Part shown: piece after piece, positions 35,921 through 47,173 of the stretch | Layout of the letters: every line of letters begins with the position of its first letter | Numbering within the stretch: position 1 is the first letter of the stretch | Source: Malania oleifera | Taxonomy: Eukaryota; Streptophyta; Magnoliopsida; Santalales; Ximeniaceae | Assembly (NCBI RefSeq): GCF_029873635.1 | Contig: NC_080422.1 | Location: forward strand, 2,336,001 to 2,400,000 | DNA length: 64,000 bases | Direction: 5' to 3' | Translations under genes and position numbers: made by a program | Notes under the pieces: generated by a model | Told to the model about the DNA's origin: nothing | The model's database searches: none | What the model saw: only the letters and a program-made list of their open reading frames with translations

Positions 35921-36032
35921 TCTCTCTCTCTCTCTCTCTCCATGTACATAAATAATTAATGGAGACAGCAGTGAGCTCTCTCTCTCTCTCTCGCCATGTA
36001 CATAAATAATTAATGGAGACCGCAGTGAGCAG
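35921..36032. repeat. Direct duplication of a (CT)n-plus-45-bp unit
   Basis: A CT run followed by CCATGTACATAAATAATTAA and TGGAGAC-GCAGTGAG occurs twice in a row with a single difference in the second part. The near-identity indicates a recent slippage or unequal exchange event. Confidence 0.85.
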
Positions 36033-36103
36033 ATGTTGGGGACTGTTCAGCTAGGTTTCGCTCGTGATTTAAGGTACCCACCAGTCAGATTTGGATTTCC
36101 AAA

Positions 36104-36142
<39 letters not shown>

Positions 36143-36160
36143 AGTATTTTGGGGTATTGG

Positions 36161-36194
<34 letters not shown>

Positions 36195-36289
36195 TATATA
36201 TATATATTGAAATAATGGTGTTTGACGTTCAATCCATTGAGATAATGAACTCTTCCCTTGTCTAGAATTAATGAATTAATTGAGTAAAT

Positions 36290-36650
36290 TTGATTTTTTT
36301 TCACTATGTTTCGATATTTGATTTTTGGCTTGATTTTAGAATTTAATGTGTTTAATTAATTCGAAATAACTAAATAGTATACATTAATAATTGATAATTA
36401 TATATTATATATTTATTAAAATTGTGCATATATTTTATAATTATATATGTTAAAATTTTACATATATTATATAAATTATATATAAAATATTAATTCGGTC
36501 AAATTCAATTAACATATTTACCCAAAATTTTGTTCAACATGTTTTAAATTCAGTTAATATGAAAGTTTGGTTACCAAGATTCTTTAACTGAAAATTTTCA
36601 ATTAATTCAATTAATTAACCGTACCGACCAAATGCTGACCCTACAATTCT
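36290..36650. mobile_element. hAT-type MITE candidate, copy 1
   Basis: An AT-rich unit whose end CCGTACCGACCAAATGCTGA parallels the end of the element at 40,600-41,050, preceded in both by repeated AATTAATT phrases. The outer end is poorly defined. No coding capacity. Confidence 0.35.
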
Positions 36651-36827
36651 ATCTTTTTCCACTTAACTACTAAGACATTATCTTAGATAGAAAGTTAATT
36701 ATACTTTTCAAGACTTGAATCTCTAACCATTTAATTAGGAGATCCTAAAATATATTACCTGAGCTAACTCCTTGAATTATTACATTATATTTCATTGCCA
36801 CACTTAAAAAAAGTTATTCAATAGTTA

Positions 36828-37056
36828 TTTTTTATTTTTATTTTTATTTTTATGACGTGAGATCTCCAGCCACTGAAGAGCCCTTTGGATCTCCCGGTGT
36901 GGCACCAAACCCACAAAAATGGAAATGTTGCCATCTGCCCATTGATACACTCCTAATAATTCACCATACAAACCACAAGTGAAAAATCGAACCCATAACC
37001 TTAAAGTCATCAAAGTCATAAGTCCGCCCTTACCACTTGAACAAGCCCGATTGGAC
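36828..37056 (-). mobile_element. tRNA-derived SINE, minus strand
   Basis: On the minus strand there is an A-box (TTGTTCAAGTGGTAAGG), a B-box (GGGTTCGATT), TGGTGAATTATTAGGAG, TTTGGTGCCACACCGGGAG and CAGTGGCTGGAGATCTC, then an A-rich tail (reading AAAAATAAAAATAAAAA). The boxes are the internal RNA polymerase III promoter inherited from tRNA. It shares its 3' half with the SINE at 30,140. A (TTA)n run lies just outside its 5' end. Confidence 0.8.
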
Positions 37057-37068
37057 ATTATAATTATA

Positions 37069-37099
<31 letters not shown>

Positions 37100-37106
<7 letters not shown>

Positions 37107-37850
37107 ATAATGGTAATGTAGACGAGGATGGTTCATGAACACTAATAAAAGATTCATGTATGATAAATCAATTTAGAATTGATCTACTATCAAAGTCATC
37201 TCTTTTATCAAGAATTGTCGACTTACTAGTTTAGAAAGTCAAATTAATCAATGTAGTACTAATATGTTCATGCATTTTTTTAAGAAAAAAATATTTTTCT
37301 CGCTATGCTATAGCTTCAAAATAAATTACTATCGAAACTAGGGGTAAGAGAAATCTTTTAGGTTGTGTTTATAGGGCAAAAACTCAAATTGGCAAATTTA
37401 ATTCAACAAGTCTTTAGCACGAGCGTGGGAAGTTGAATTTTTGTCTTGAATATTTTACTAGTATAAATTTGAATAAAATTAATGATTTTGTATTTTATCT
37501 ATCCAAATTCCCAAAAAAAAAAAAATCAAATTCAAAAATCAAACTCTAACTTTCCAAACAGGAGATTTTTAAAATTTTGAAAGGTATCTTTGTCATTTGC
37601 ATCACTACAAAAAATTTAAAATTAGAGATTGAAATTTAAAAGTAAAAAATAAAAATTTATTTGGTTAATATTTTAGGAACTAAAATAAAAAAATAAATTA
37701 GGATCAAATTAAAATCATGTTACTTTTGTATTTGAGCCAAATAACAATTAAATAATATGATAAATGTACTATTATAATCTATATTTCCCCGATGCAACAA
37801 AAATAATAGAAAAATAAATGAAAATAATACCAAACAACTAATTTAATATG
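37100..37850. other. AT-rich stretch, no gene recognised
   Basis: Nothing beyond poly-A and poly-T runs is visible. Confidence 0.5.
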
Positions 37851-37854
37851 AATA

Positions 37855-38105
37855 TCTGGCTCAAGTGGTAAGAACAAAGTTGGACTTTACCGATCTCATG
37901 ATCTTAAGTTGAATTCCCTACTTAGATCTCATGATCTCAAAAGTTCAATTCCCTACTTATAATTTGCTTAGTAAATTACTAGGGAATATGTTAATGGGTG
38001 AGCAGCAACATGATATTTTTATCTCTTCGGTTTGATGCGGTCTAAGTAGGTTCAGGTTCGAAAGACTTGCCCAAATCGGAGTCCTGGATCATCCAAAAAT
38101 ATATT
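37855..38105 (+). mobile_element. SINE-like element
   Basis: A clear A-box (CTGGCTCAAGTGGTAAG) is followed by two B-box-like phrases (AAGTTGAATTCCC and AAGTTCAATTCCC, an internal duplication of about 35 bases), AAATTACTAGGGAATATG, and an ACTTGCCCAAATCGG region. The order resembles the SINEs at 30,140 and 36,828 but the 3' part differs. Related or recombinant SINE. Confidence 0.55.
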
Positions 38106-39050
38106 GGTTTACGGGTAATGAAAATCCTATATTTAAGATTTTATAAGAATTCAGTACATCCATTAATTAACTTACTTGCCCAATTATTAGTTTGCTAGCC
38201 CTAGACTTCAGAACTGTGTTCAGTCTGAGGAGGACTTTTGGGCCTCAAGAAGTTTTTATTTTAAATTTTTTTCATTAGATAAAAGGGAAAGTCCAAACAT
38301 GGCCTGGGCTGTGTGCAAGCCCAATAGCCCAGCGAGGCCTGAAGTCCTGTTATGTCGGCCCAATTTCTTCTCTCCCTTATTATTATTATGATTATTATTT
38401 AAAAATTAGTTCATAATAGTATTAACAGCATCACCAAACAGATGAAAAGGAAGAAAATTCATAAAATTATAAGACTTGATGTCTCAGCTCTGTTTGGACC
38501 CTTAGAAGTTATTATCCTTTTTCTGTTTTTCTTCTTTCTTACGTCTCTCATCGTGTGCTTAAGCTTGTTCTATTAAGTCGACAATGCTTAACAACCGAAT
38601 TAAGAACAAATTTAAATAGATAAACTTGCCAAATGATGAGCTCCATAGCTTCAGAGGATTAAGTACAAATCCAAACAGTCGATTGGTATTAATTACACAA
38701 TCAAAATTATCACCTAAACACCTATCTAATGTTAGAGCTTACTTTCCAAACCCGAACTTGAAAATTACCCAAACATTATAAATACTACAAAATAAAATTA
38801 ACCAACTATGCTATATCAATAAATTAGTGAATTAACATAAATGCATCAATGGGTAGGCAAAAATATTTTCATCCCTTGATTTAGTGACACTTTGGATGAG
38901 CATGAAGGTCCTGCCCAAGTTGAAGTTTCGAGTCATTAAAAAATAAAATAGAAGATTGCGCTCTAAATCATAAAATCTGAACCTTCAAGCTTACATAAAT
39001 TTTCCATTACAATAAATCTACAAAAACTTAGAAAGTTAGGAGATTATGTT
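38106..39050. other. Intergenic stretch with a SINE fragment
   Basis: At about 38,848-38,945 the phrases CATCAATGGGTAGGC and CCTGCCCAAGTTGAAG match the 3' half of the unit at 37,855, followed by an A-rich tail. The remainder shows nothing I recognise. Confidence 0.4.
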
Positions 39051-39054
39051 GAGG

Positions 39055-40300
39055 GTAGAGCTGCTCACGATTCAGGTAACCAAACCAAATCTCTATTTAC
39101 CAAACTGTACCAATCACATGGTTAGGAGATTTTCCAACCCAAAACAAACCGAATGTTTTAGTTAACCAACGGTTCAATTTGGATTTCCGATCTGAACCGA
39201 AAATCTCAATGTTGTTTAATAATCAAGTTAGCTCCGATTAGATATAAGTATCCATTATTAATTTGAGTTTGAAAGCAAGCTAGCTAGCTAGATTTGGTCA
39301 AGAATGTTCAGCAAAGAAAAAAATATACCATACGTTTACAAGTAGAAAAGTTAGGTTTAGTTACAACATGCTTTTAAGATTTTTCAAACAACAGCTAGTT
39401 GTACTCAAAAAATTTATCTATCAAAAAACAACTTCGTCAAAAAAGGTGTCGAATCCGTGTTTTATGATCGGACAATGTGAATTTCTTTTAGCACATGCTT
39501 AACTAAAAGAAAAAATGAATAAAATAACTATACATGATAGTGACATAGCAAAAATGAGCACGGAACAATCCAACTTTACATATGAGTGAGTGGGGGCATG
39601 CTCTGCTCATGATATGAATTTCTTCTCTTCTTCGCATTCAAATCATTCAAATTGAATCAAGTTGAACTTAGATGATTTGGCTGAGAATGGTGTGACAAAT
39701 AAGAACCAAACATAAGTCAAACAATGTATGCATAGTCATGTGCATGTATTAAGAATTGAAAAGATTCATGATTCATAAATAATGATAAAATTCGTATCAA
39801 GGGAGAAACACGTAACTTTTACCTGCAGATCTAGCAAGATAGTAGATTTGGCGAGGCAGCGACAATGGACGTGCACCGCTCGGTGTAGGCATCGCCGCTT
39901 AGTGCAGCCGATGGGAGTGGAGAATGGAGAGTGTGCAACTGTGCAGTGTGCCCCAGTAGAGTAGTTCTTTAGCGGTTTTTTTTTTAATTTAAAATTATTA
40001 CATAATTATATTAACATAGTTAAAATTTACATAATAATATTATTAATATATATAATTATATACATAGTTCTGGTTTTATTTTGTAACCACAGTATTCCTC
40101 CGTCAAAAGTGAGAATATATTAATAAATAAATGAAGATGCCACCCTCTTTTAGTATATATAGTACTGGTTTGGTTCAGACAACCCTCGGTTCGGGACCAA
40201 TACAAACTAAAACCGATCAATATTCAAAAACCTAAAAATATCTAAATTGAAACCAAACTGAACAATCCATTAACCAAAAATTCTAATTCCATTTGATTGG
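39055..40300. mobile_element. Possible non-autonomous DNA element with captured sequence
   Basis: Both sides show the AACCAAACC / GGTTCGG-rich subterminal sequence common in plant hAT-type MITEs (AGCTGCTCACGATTCAGG at the left; CGGTTCGGGACC and AAACTAAAACCGATC at the right). Between about 40,078 and 40,135, GTAACCACAGTATTCCTCCG matches the 3' internal region of elements A and B, so a piece of a Tekay element is embedded. A GC-richer block at 39,840-39,960 is unexplained. The boundaries are uncertain. Confidence 0.3.
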
Positions 40301-40599
40301 AATTTTCAAGCAGTCCTTTCAGGTGAAAAAAATGGTATGTACTGTGGACCGTACTGCTTTCTGCATTCTCTTTTTTAAAATTAAATAATTAACTGTGAGT
40401 GCGTGTGAATGAAGTGTTTATTAATAGCCAAAATGGAAAGGAAATTATAATTGCGGAGACGCTCGTGGGAATTTTCAGAGGGGGGGAAAAAAAATACTCA
40501 CACGCACGTGCACCAAAATGCCGCCTCATTAAAATCAACCCACTCAGACCACAACTTTACATCTGTAAAGGGCACCTAAAAAGTAAACCTACTCCCATT

Positions 40600-41050
40600 T
40601 GGGTGAGCATATCGAATTCGATTGGTTGGCTTCAATCCAATTAAACATAATTTCGAGTATTTGATTTTTACTTCAGGTATGGATAATTTCAACTCGATTA
40701 ATCGAATTAACCAAATTACTAATTAATTAAAAATTAAGTATAAATTAATAATATTAAATATAATTAATATATTATATATCATATAATTATTTGATTTTCT
40801 TAATTTGTTCATTAAACCGATGTCATTCTCCTAATTCAGCTCTTACAACTAAAAGAAAAAGTAAACATTAATTTTATAGTTAATTTTAAATTTTACAATC
40901 ATATTTTATTTTTATAATTAATTTTAAATTATTTTGATCTAATTACAACACCTTCGATCGATTTGATTAGAAATTATTGCTAACCTAAAATTTTAATTAA
41001 TTTAATTAATTAACCAAATTTGACCGAACCAACTGTTTGCACACCCCTAT
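40600..41050. mobile_element. hAT-type MITE candidate, copy 2
   Basis: The left end GGGTGAGCATATCGAATTCG and the right end TGTTTGCACACCCCT are inverted versions of a GGGTG(A/T)GCA terminus. The inside is AT-rich with AATCGAATTAACC and TTTGACCGAACCAACTG subterminal phrases. No clear 8-bp duplication could be fixed by eye. Confidence 0.55.
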
Positions 41051-41262
41051 TTCATGTAGCAAAATTTTTAGTGAAACAGACCCTTGTAAGGAGAAAAAAG
41101 AAACTTAAAAATAAGATGACATCAAAATCGCATTTAAGAGCATGACTTTCAATTAAATTTAAATTTGAGAAAATATAAATAAAATTTAATATGATCTAAG
41201 ATAAAATACTAAAATAACATCAAATTTCATGGAGCAAATGAATTGAGAGAAACATTGAGGTC

Positions 41263-41481
41263 CGTTTAGACCAAAAATTTTATTTAGGAAAAGAAAAGGA
41301 AATAAAAAATAAATTTATTTTTCTTATATTTTTTTCTCTATAAAATACTTTCAAAAATAAAAAACCATTTTAATATAATTAAATATTAAAAAATTAAATA
41401 TTAATGATGTGTAAAATCAAAATACTGTTCATCCATTTAGTACATTTTTCATTTTCTTTCTGACTTTATAACCAAACATGT
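41263..41481 (-). mobile_element. MITE-like element, copy 5
   Basis: It starts GGTCCGTTTAGACC and runs through TTCATCCATTTAGTACATTT and ATAACCAAACATG, matching copy 4 in the same orientation. It seems to lack the far end. Confidence 0.45.
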
Positions 41482-41489
41482 AAGTTCTT

Positions 41490-42003
41490 TTATATTCGAG
41501 TTCCAAATGAAGCCAAAAAGAAGAGAAAAAAAAAAGGTGAACATATAATCTAGTCCAGGTAAACGATAGTAAACCTATAATAATAATAATAATATTATTA
41601 TTATCATTATTATAATAATTTGTGCACTTCTTGGGGCAACTGAAATCCAAAATTGGTGAGTTGCTATAGATGATTTTGACATCATCCAATGGAGTGATAA
41701 ATGTGTTGTACCCTTATGATGAAACCTATGAAATTAGTCTCTTTTTTTTTTTGAAAAAATATAATAAAAATTTGAATAAAGTATACGAAAAAATCAAGTG
41801 ATAAATTTAAGTCCATTTTTATGTACCAATATACAGTAAATCCATGCAATCCCTTTCAAGAAATAGATGATCAACAAACAAAAATAGATTGATCATTATG
41901 GTTTCCTCCATCTGAAACAGAAAATAATATACCTTGAGATTAAGAAACATAATGTCGTTAGTTGATTTGCTCTGATAAAATATATCGATAGCAATAATAT
42001 ATT
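41490..42003. other. AT-rich stretch, no gene recognised
   Basis: An (AAT)/(ATT) palindromic run lies at about 41,577-41,617. Nothing else is recognised. Confidence 0.5.
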
Positions 42004-42330
42004 CAATCATTAAAAAAAAAAATAATACTATACAAAACTAAACATTTTTATCAGCGAAAAGCTACTTCATTAAACACAATGTAAGATCACATAGAAACAT
42101 AAGCCATAGCCAGCCATGCTAACCAAAAAGCCAAAACATAGCTGCACAACCAAAAGCACCTTGGCCACAACCAAAAAAATAAACAAATAGTACACCAACC
42201 ATATGTTTCCAAACCAAAGAAAAACACAAACTCACAGAGAGAACAGACCAGCAAACATCAAGAAACAAGCACACAGCTAACACAACCAGCAATACTTAAA
42301 AAGAACCAACATGATAAATAGGAGAAAGAA
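42004..42330 (-). mobile_element. LINE 3' end (untranslated part)
   Basis: On the minus strand the sequence ends TTAATGAAGTAGCTTTTCGC then TGATAAAAATG, a phrase common at the 3' end of plant L1-type LINEs, and is followed by a short A-interrupted tail. The upstream part is rich in TTGGTT and TGTGTT. No coding part is attached. A 5'-truncated insertion is the likely origin. Confidence 0.5.
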
Positions 42331-44190
42331 TTAGGTCTTTCCAGACCAGCCTCCTTGCCCAATGAGATCATGCCAAGTGGTATGTGGCATGTGAGTCCCA
42401 CTTGGCAGGGTCCACATGTGCTCCAGTGGGACCTAGATGCCACACACTGCTTGGCCTTATTTCATTAGACAGGGAAGTCTGACAAGAGGACCTAATTTTT
42501 CTTTTTTCTCAATAAATAGAGCAAACACCTGGCAGGCAAGACAAAAATTGCACACACATGCAGTAGATTGCCAATCAACATAATCCTCAAACTCAAAATG
42601 AAAGACATTGAAGTATAAAGCTGGAATTTGTAGATAAATATAGCAATAAAATGACAGCAAAAACAAAGTGAAAAACACAATTAAGTTAAATATTTGCAGA
42701 CCTGATCGCAATCACGGAGTTTCTAGACACCATGAGAGAGAATCAAATTGTATGCAGCAATCTAATTTCTTGAACTAAACTTGTCGCTTCATGCTTACCC
42801 CATTTTTTCCATGCAACGTGATATGCTTTTTTCCTGGCAAGTGACTTCATTTAACAATTAAAGGTAATCAAGTAAATTACCACAATCTAGTGCATTCACT
42901 TAAAAAGATTATTACTTGAATATTGAAAGCAACCTGCAGAAGGTAAAAAGGTTAAAAGCCAAATTTTTTAGCTCTCCTAAAATATGATAGTACGATGACA
43001 CTCCTATTTAAATAAGGGGCCAGCTAGTGTCACACAAAAATGTCACAGTTACTACCATTAATAAGAAATCACATTAGCAAATAACAGTTCATCCATCAAA
43101 TAGTTCTCTTAGAAATTGAAAGAAATAAACTGGAGAGAGATAGAGAGTATGGTGAGTAATGCAGCTTAGGAAAAGGTAGAAATATTTCATGGCAGAAAAT
43201 TATTCCAGATGTTGAAAAGTAACATTAAAATTTAAATTCCATCTAAGTTCGTTTCTTCCAACAAGAAATGGATTAACAAATTTGTAAAATACACAGACGA
43301 AAAGTTTCTCACAGAAAGAATACAAGTGGAAAAAGAAAAAGATCGTTGGTTAGACAGACTACTTTTTGTCCATGATCAACAATCCAATTTGCAGCCATAT
43401 ACAATTTTCACCAACCATTCAAGTGAATTTAACTCTTCAAATGCCTTTGATTTCATAAAAGAATAAAAAATATAAATGTTTAGCAAAGAAAATCATCTGC
43501 CAAGTGCACCTTTTTATGTATGCTGAGAATACTCCGTCACATTGATGAAAAGTGGAAGTTCTCATGGCTTCAACAGATCTAAGTGTCTTGGCATGACATA
43601 ATACTCGTCATTCTTTTGATGTTATCAACCAGAATCATAAATACGCAATAACACAGCTCTTTGTTAACGATTACGTATTGATCCAACTCAACTAGGAATT
43701 CTGCCAAACCATGTAGCTTTGCAGCTTCCACTTTTGTTCCAACACAAAACTTGTAAAAAAATTACAGCACAAGTAGGCTTGCATCACAGCAAACTCAAAT
43801 CATTAACCTAATGCCTCTCAACAAAATGATTGTAAGCTACCATTAAGAACTACAACACACCAAAAACATTTTTCCATGCTGATTGCGAAACCAAGGGGGC
43901 ATTTGGCTTGCAACTTCTTCAAGATTTTTGACAATGTGATGCCCATTCCCATGTTTGTTTGAGCAGGATCTGACCTGACATAAATGTTCGCATTCCTGGG
44001 AATGAAAAGATTCCACAAAACATCGGCATCATATTTCCAGCCTCTCCCATTGTAGGTTTCATGGTAATTACATTCCCATGAAGATCCTTTTCCTTGGACC
44101 AAATTGCCCTCACTATTTTTTTAGGTTGGACAATAGTGCCCTATAATTAGTACTATGATATTCTATTATTATATTTAAAATAATAAAAAA
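42331..44190. other. Intergenic stretch, no gene recognised
   Basis: Short frames on the minus strand (for example 43,818-44,102) show no family resemblance. The stretch is AT-rich and lacks recognisable repeats apart from poly-A runs. Confidence 0.4.
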
Positions 44191-44199
44191 ATTTTATAA

Positions 44200-44867
44200 A
44201 AAGTTAGAAATTTTTATGCAATGAAGGATAAAGGCAACAAGCCTTACCCAAAAAAATAAAAAACTAAAAGATAAAATGCATCAAGCCTTGCAATGAAAAG
44301 AACTAACAGTTCCAATACAAACAAATTTCAGTTTAGACTGAGCTTAACATCCATGGAGATCCGCTGAATGATTTTCTTTTGATTTGGAACACTTCCGCAT
44401 AAATCATATCATTTCTCATCTTCCATACATAATATATTGTAGTAGACCATGTTAGCACCTCTTTCTTACCTTTCCTTAAATCTACCGAAGACTTCAGCCT
44501 TACCAAATTTGAGCGAATATTTGACTGATGTAAGAACGATGGAAGAATAAGTGATTTATGGTTTCGCTTCCAGCATTGCAAAGTCTGCAAGTATCGCTGT
44601 TTGTCATTTTCCATGTAACAAGCTTCTCTAGAGTTGAAAGCCTGTCAAGAACCACAATCCAACAGATAAATTTGTGTATTGAGCCACTATGCCTTGCCCA
44701 AATGACAGCAGATTCAACATTGTTTCCCTTTTCCCTGAAAAAATTATATGCTGAAGTACGGAGAATCTCCATTTCTAGATAGATCCCATCTAACAGAATC
44801 TCCAATAGATGAGTTAGGATAAAATTTTATGTGATTAATCATATCTTATACATTCCAAGATAACCCT
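44200..44867 (-). mobile_element. LINE remnant: ORF2 zinc-finger end (3' side)
   Basis: On the minus strand the translation has the reverse-transcriptase zinc-binding domain found at the C-terminus of plant L1-type ORF2: IGDSVRWDLS, SAYNFF, HKFICWIVVLDRLST, MTNSDTCRLCNAGSETINHLFF. It is spread over two or three frames, with frameshifts near 44,760 and within 44,500-44,620. A further part (EVLTWSTTIYYVWKMRNDMI) leads to a 3' end near 44,210. The element is cut at 44,868 by a solo LTR and continues at 46,741. It is not functional. Confidence 0.8.
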
Positions 44868-46740
44868 TGTTGACTCTACGAGTCCAATCCTGTTTTGATA
44901 ATGACAAATCACTTGGTATTTGATCTGTATATTGAGTTTGTGAACAGGACCTATATTAAGCATGCACGGAAAGATAACAAGTTATGGATGCCTTCAAGTA
45001 AAGCCTACAAATCGTGGAAAACATCTTGGAACTTAAAGAGTACGAGAATCAAGATGGAAGCGGCAAAGTTCAAGAAACTCTTGGGAATGAGTATTTAGAG
45101 CTTATGTATTTACATTGGCATATAATTTATTTTGAAGCTCATTATAACTTAGAATGGTTTTAGGATTCATGCATTTCATGTACATCATTAGGAAACTCTC
45201 ATGGACCTTGAATTGTTTTCAAAATCCTGAAAAATATATTTTATGAAAGATCCAAGAAAAAAAGCCAAGCAGATTTTTAGTTAGAAATAAAAATTTGAGA
45301 GAATGGGTTGTTCAGTGGCCTGAACTCAAACCTCAGTAGCCTGAAGAATTTCTTCGGTTGCCTGAAGATTAAGTTCAGTCGCCTGAAGAATTAAATGGAG
45401 AAGACAGAACCTGACCGAGGCTCTTCAGGAGCCTGAAGTCGAGTTCGGTTGCCTGAACTCGCGGGAAAGCCTAAAAATCAGCTCTTTATTAAAAAGACAT
45501 GCGAAGTATCTTATTGATCCAACAGCTGAGATTAATTCTAAGGGTAATATAATATATATTATGAATATCTAAACCCTAGAATATATGCACAAGGACAAAC
45601 CAAGAAAGATATACTTCTCATTGCAAGATTTGAACCCTAGAGCCGGTTTTTCTGCACTTCAATCTTCTTCCATCTTCGTTTAGAAAAATCTCTACTGAAA
45701 TCAAAAGGGCATTCATTCATCCAACTAAACTTTGATCAAGTATTAAGGTTTGATCTGTCAAGTTATTATTTTTCAAGAACCTCTCATATCTTTACGTGTT
45801 TATCATTAGAAAGACGTTTTGATCTTGAGTGTGTATTCACATATAAAAACTGATTTTTGAAAAGATCATTTCTTGAGAAAAACTTGTTAGCTTGGTTGAT
45901 TGATTTGAAATTCAAGAAGTACATAAACACATATTCATATATATTGTTCATTGGGTTTCTTATTAAAAAACCTACTTTGATTAAAATATTAGAACTTGAA
46001 GGAAAACTTTGTGATTTTTGATTGAGTTGTATTCAAGTCAAATTTTTATTAAATAGCTCACTTCAAATATACTTGAGCATTTTACAAAGTGAATCAAGAA
46101 CCCTAGTGGACTTCAAAGCATTCCAAATATATTTTCACTTGGAAGTTTTTGATTAAATACGAATTTGTGTGTTGACACATATCATACATCAAACGATTGT
46201 ATCGTTTTTCATACATTCTTGAGCTTCAAGTTATATCATATGATAATGTACTAGGAAATTGAATTGTACTCACAAACTTTTGTTGGAAGCATTGTTTTGA
46301 GTGCTATTTTTCAGATTTCATTGTAAACACGGTTCGGGTTGTGAACCGGGTGTGAGGAGGAAGCTGTACCTCTTGTGAGCAGCGAATAAGGAGGGAACTA
46401 TACCTCTTGTAAGCAGCAGTTTGTAAGGGAAGCTCCGTCCCACTTTAAGGAGCAAGGTTATTAGTGAATCCTTGAGTGGTTGCTTAAGGCGAGGACGTAG
46501 GCCAAGTCGGCTGAACCTCGTAAAATCGCCTTTGTCATCTCTCTTCCTTTTACTCTTTATTTTTCACGTTGTATTTAAATTGAGTATATTGCATGCATAG
46601 ATGGGATTGTCACACACACATAATTGAGCAACTAGAAGTAGTTGGTAAACTTATAAAAAGTGTGTAAAAGAAAAGTAAGTAAATTAATTTTTTTTAATAT
46701 CCAATTCACCCCCCCTCTTGGGATTACAGCTTAATCAACA
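44868..46740 (+). mobile_element. Solo copia LTR (SIRE-like), in a LINE
   Basis: The LTR is about 1.87 kb, starts TGTTGA and ends TCAACA, and is flanked on both sides by ACCCT (44,863-44,867 and 46,741-46,745), a clean 5-bp duplication. Features shared with element C's LTR are AAGGCGAGGACGTAGG, GGCTGAACCTCGTAAAAT and CACCCCCCCTCTTGGGA. No internal region is left; recombination between the two LTRs is the usual cause. Fossil, but the LTR looks full length. Confidence 0.88.
45310..45460 (+). promoter_or_regulatory. Motif array in solo LTR (CGGTTGCCTGAA type)
   Basis: About eight copies of TTC(G/A)GT(C/T)GCCTGAA and relatives occupy the same U3 place as the GGTCGACCGA array of element C. Weak TATA candidates follow near 45,548-45,560. 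Confidence 0.5.
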
Positions 46741-46905
46741 ACCCTCTTGGTCATGTCCACTGCCTACCTTGAATAAACCCTTTAAGGGTATCAAATTTTT
46801 ATATGGCCAGATCTTGCTGCAGCTGTGGACCATAATGATTGATGAGAGGACTATAGGCATGCCAATTATCATATAACAAACATGTAAAAACCAAAGCCTA
46901 TGGTA
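46741..46905 (-). mobile_element. LINE remnant, part 2
   Basis: This continues the LINE interrupted at 44,868. On the minus strand the phrases INHYGPQLQQDLAI and LKGFIQGRQW correspond to the stretch that precedes the zinc-binding domain in plant LINE ORF2 (a GPR-xxxDL pattern, then a W-rich end). It contains at least one stop codon. Confidence 0.6.
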
Positions 46906-47173
46906 CACTTTATATTAGGATAAACCCAAGGTTAGATTCTTAAAAGTCTCCTCCAAAACCAAGAGTCATTTGATGATTCTTCAAGTTCCCAAAATAATAA
47001 GGTACTAATAAAATCAAAGTAATATTATTATTGTTTTATAATAATTTAATATAATGGCTAATTGTTTGGAAATGCTTAGGTGATAACAGAATTTGATGGT
47101 TAACTAATTTATTTAACACAATTATAAAAACAAAGAACATGTCATAGGAATGAAGAAAAAACACTTTAATACT
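46906..47173. other. AT-rich stretch, no gene recognised
   Basis: It lies between the LINE remnant and the Tat-like LTR; no feature is recognised. Confidence 0.4.

Noticed and set aside
43818-44113. Two overlapping minus-strand frames before the LINE 3' end
   Set aside because: No similarity to the LINE ORF or another family is seen, and they lie beyond the apparent LINE 3' end near 44,210.
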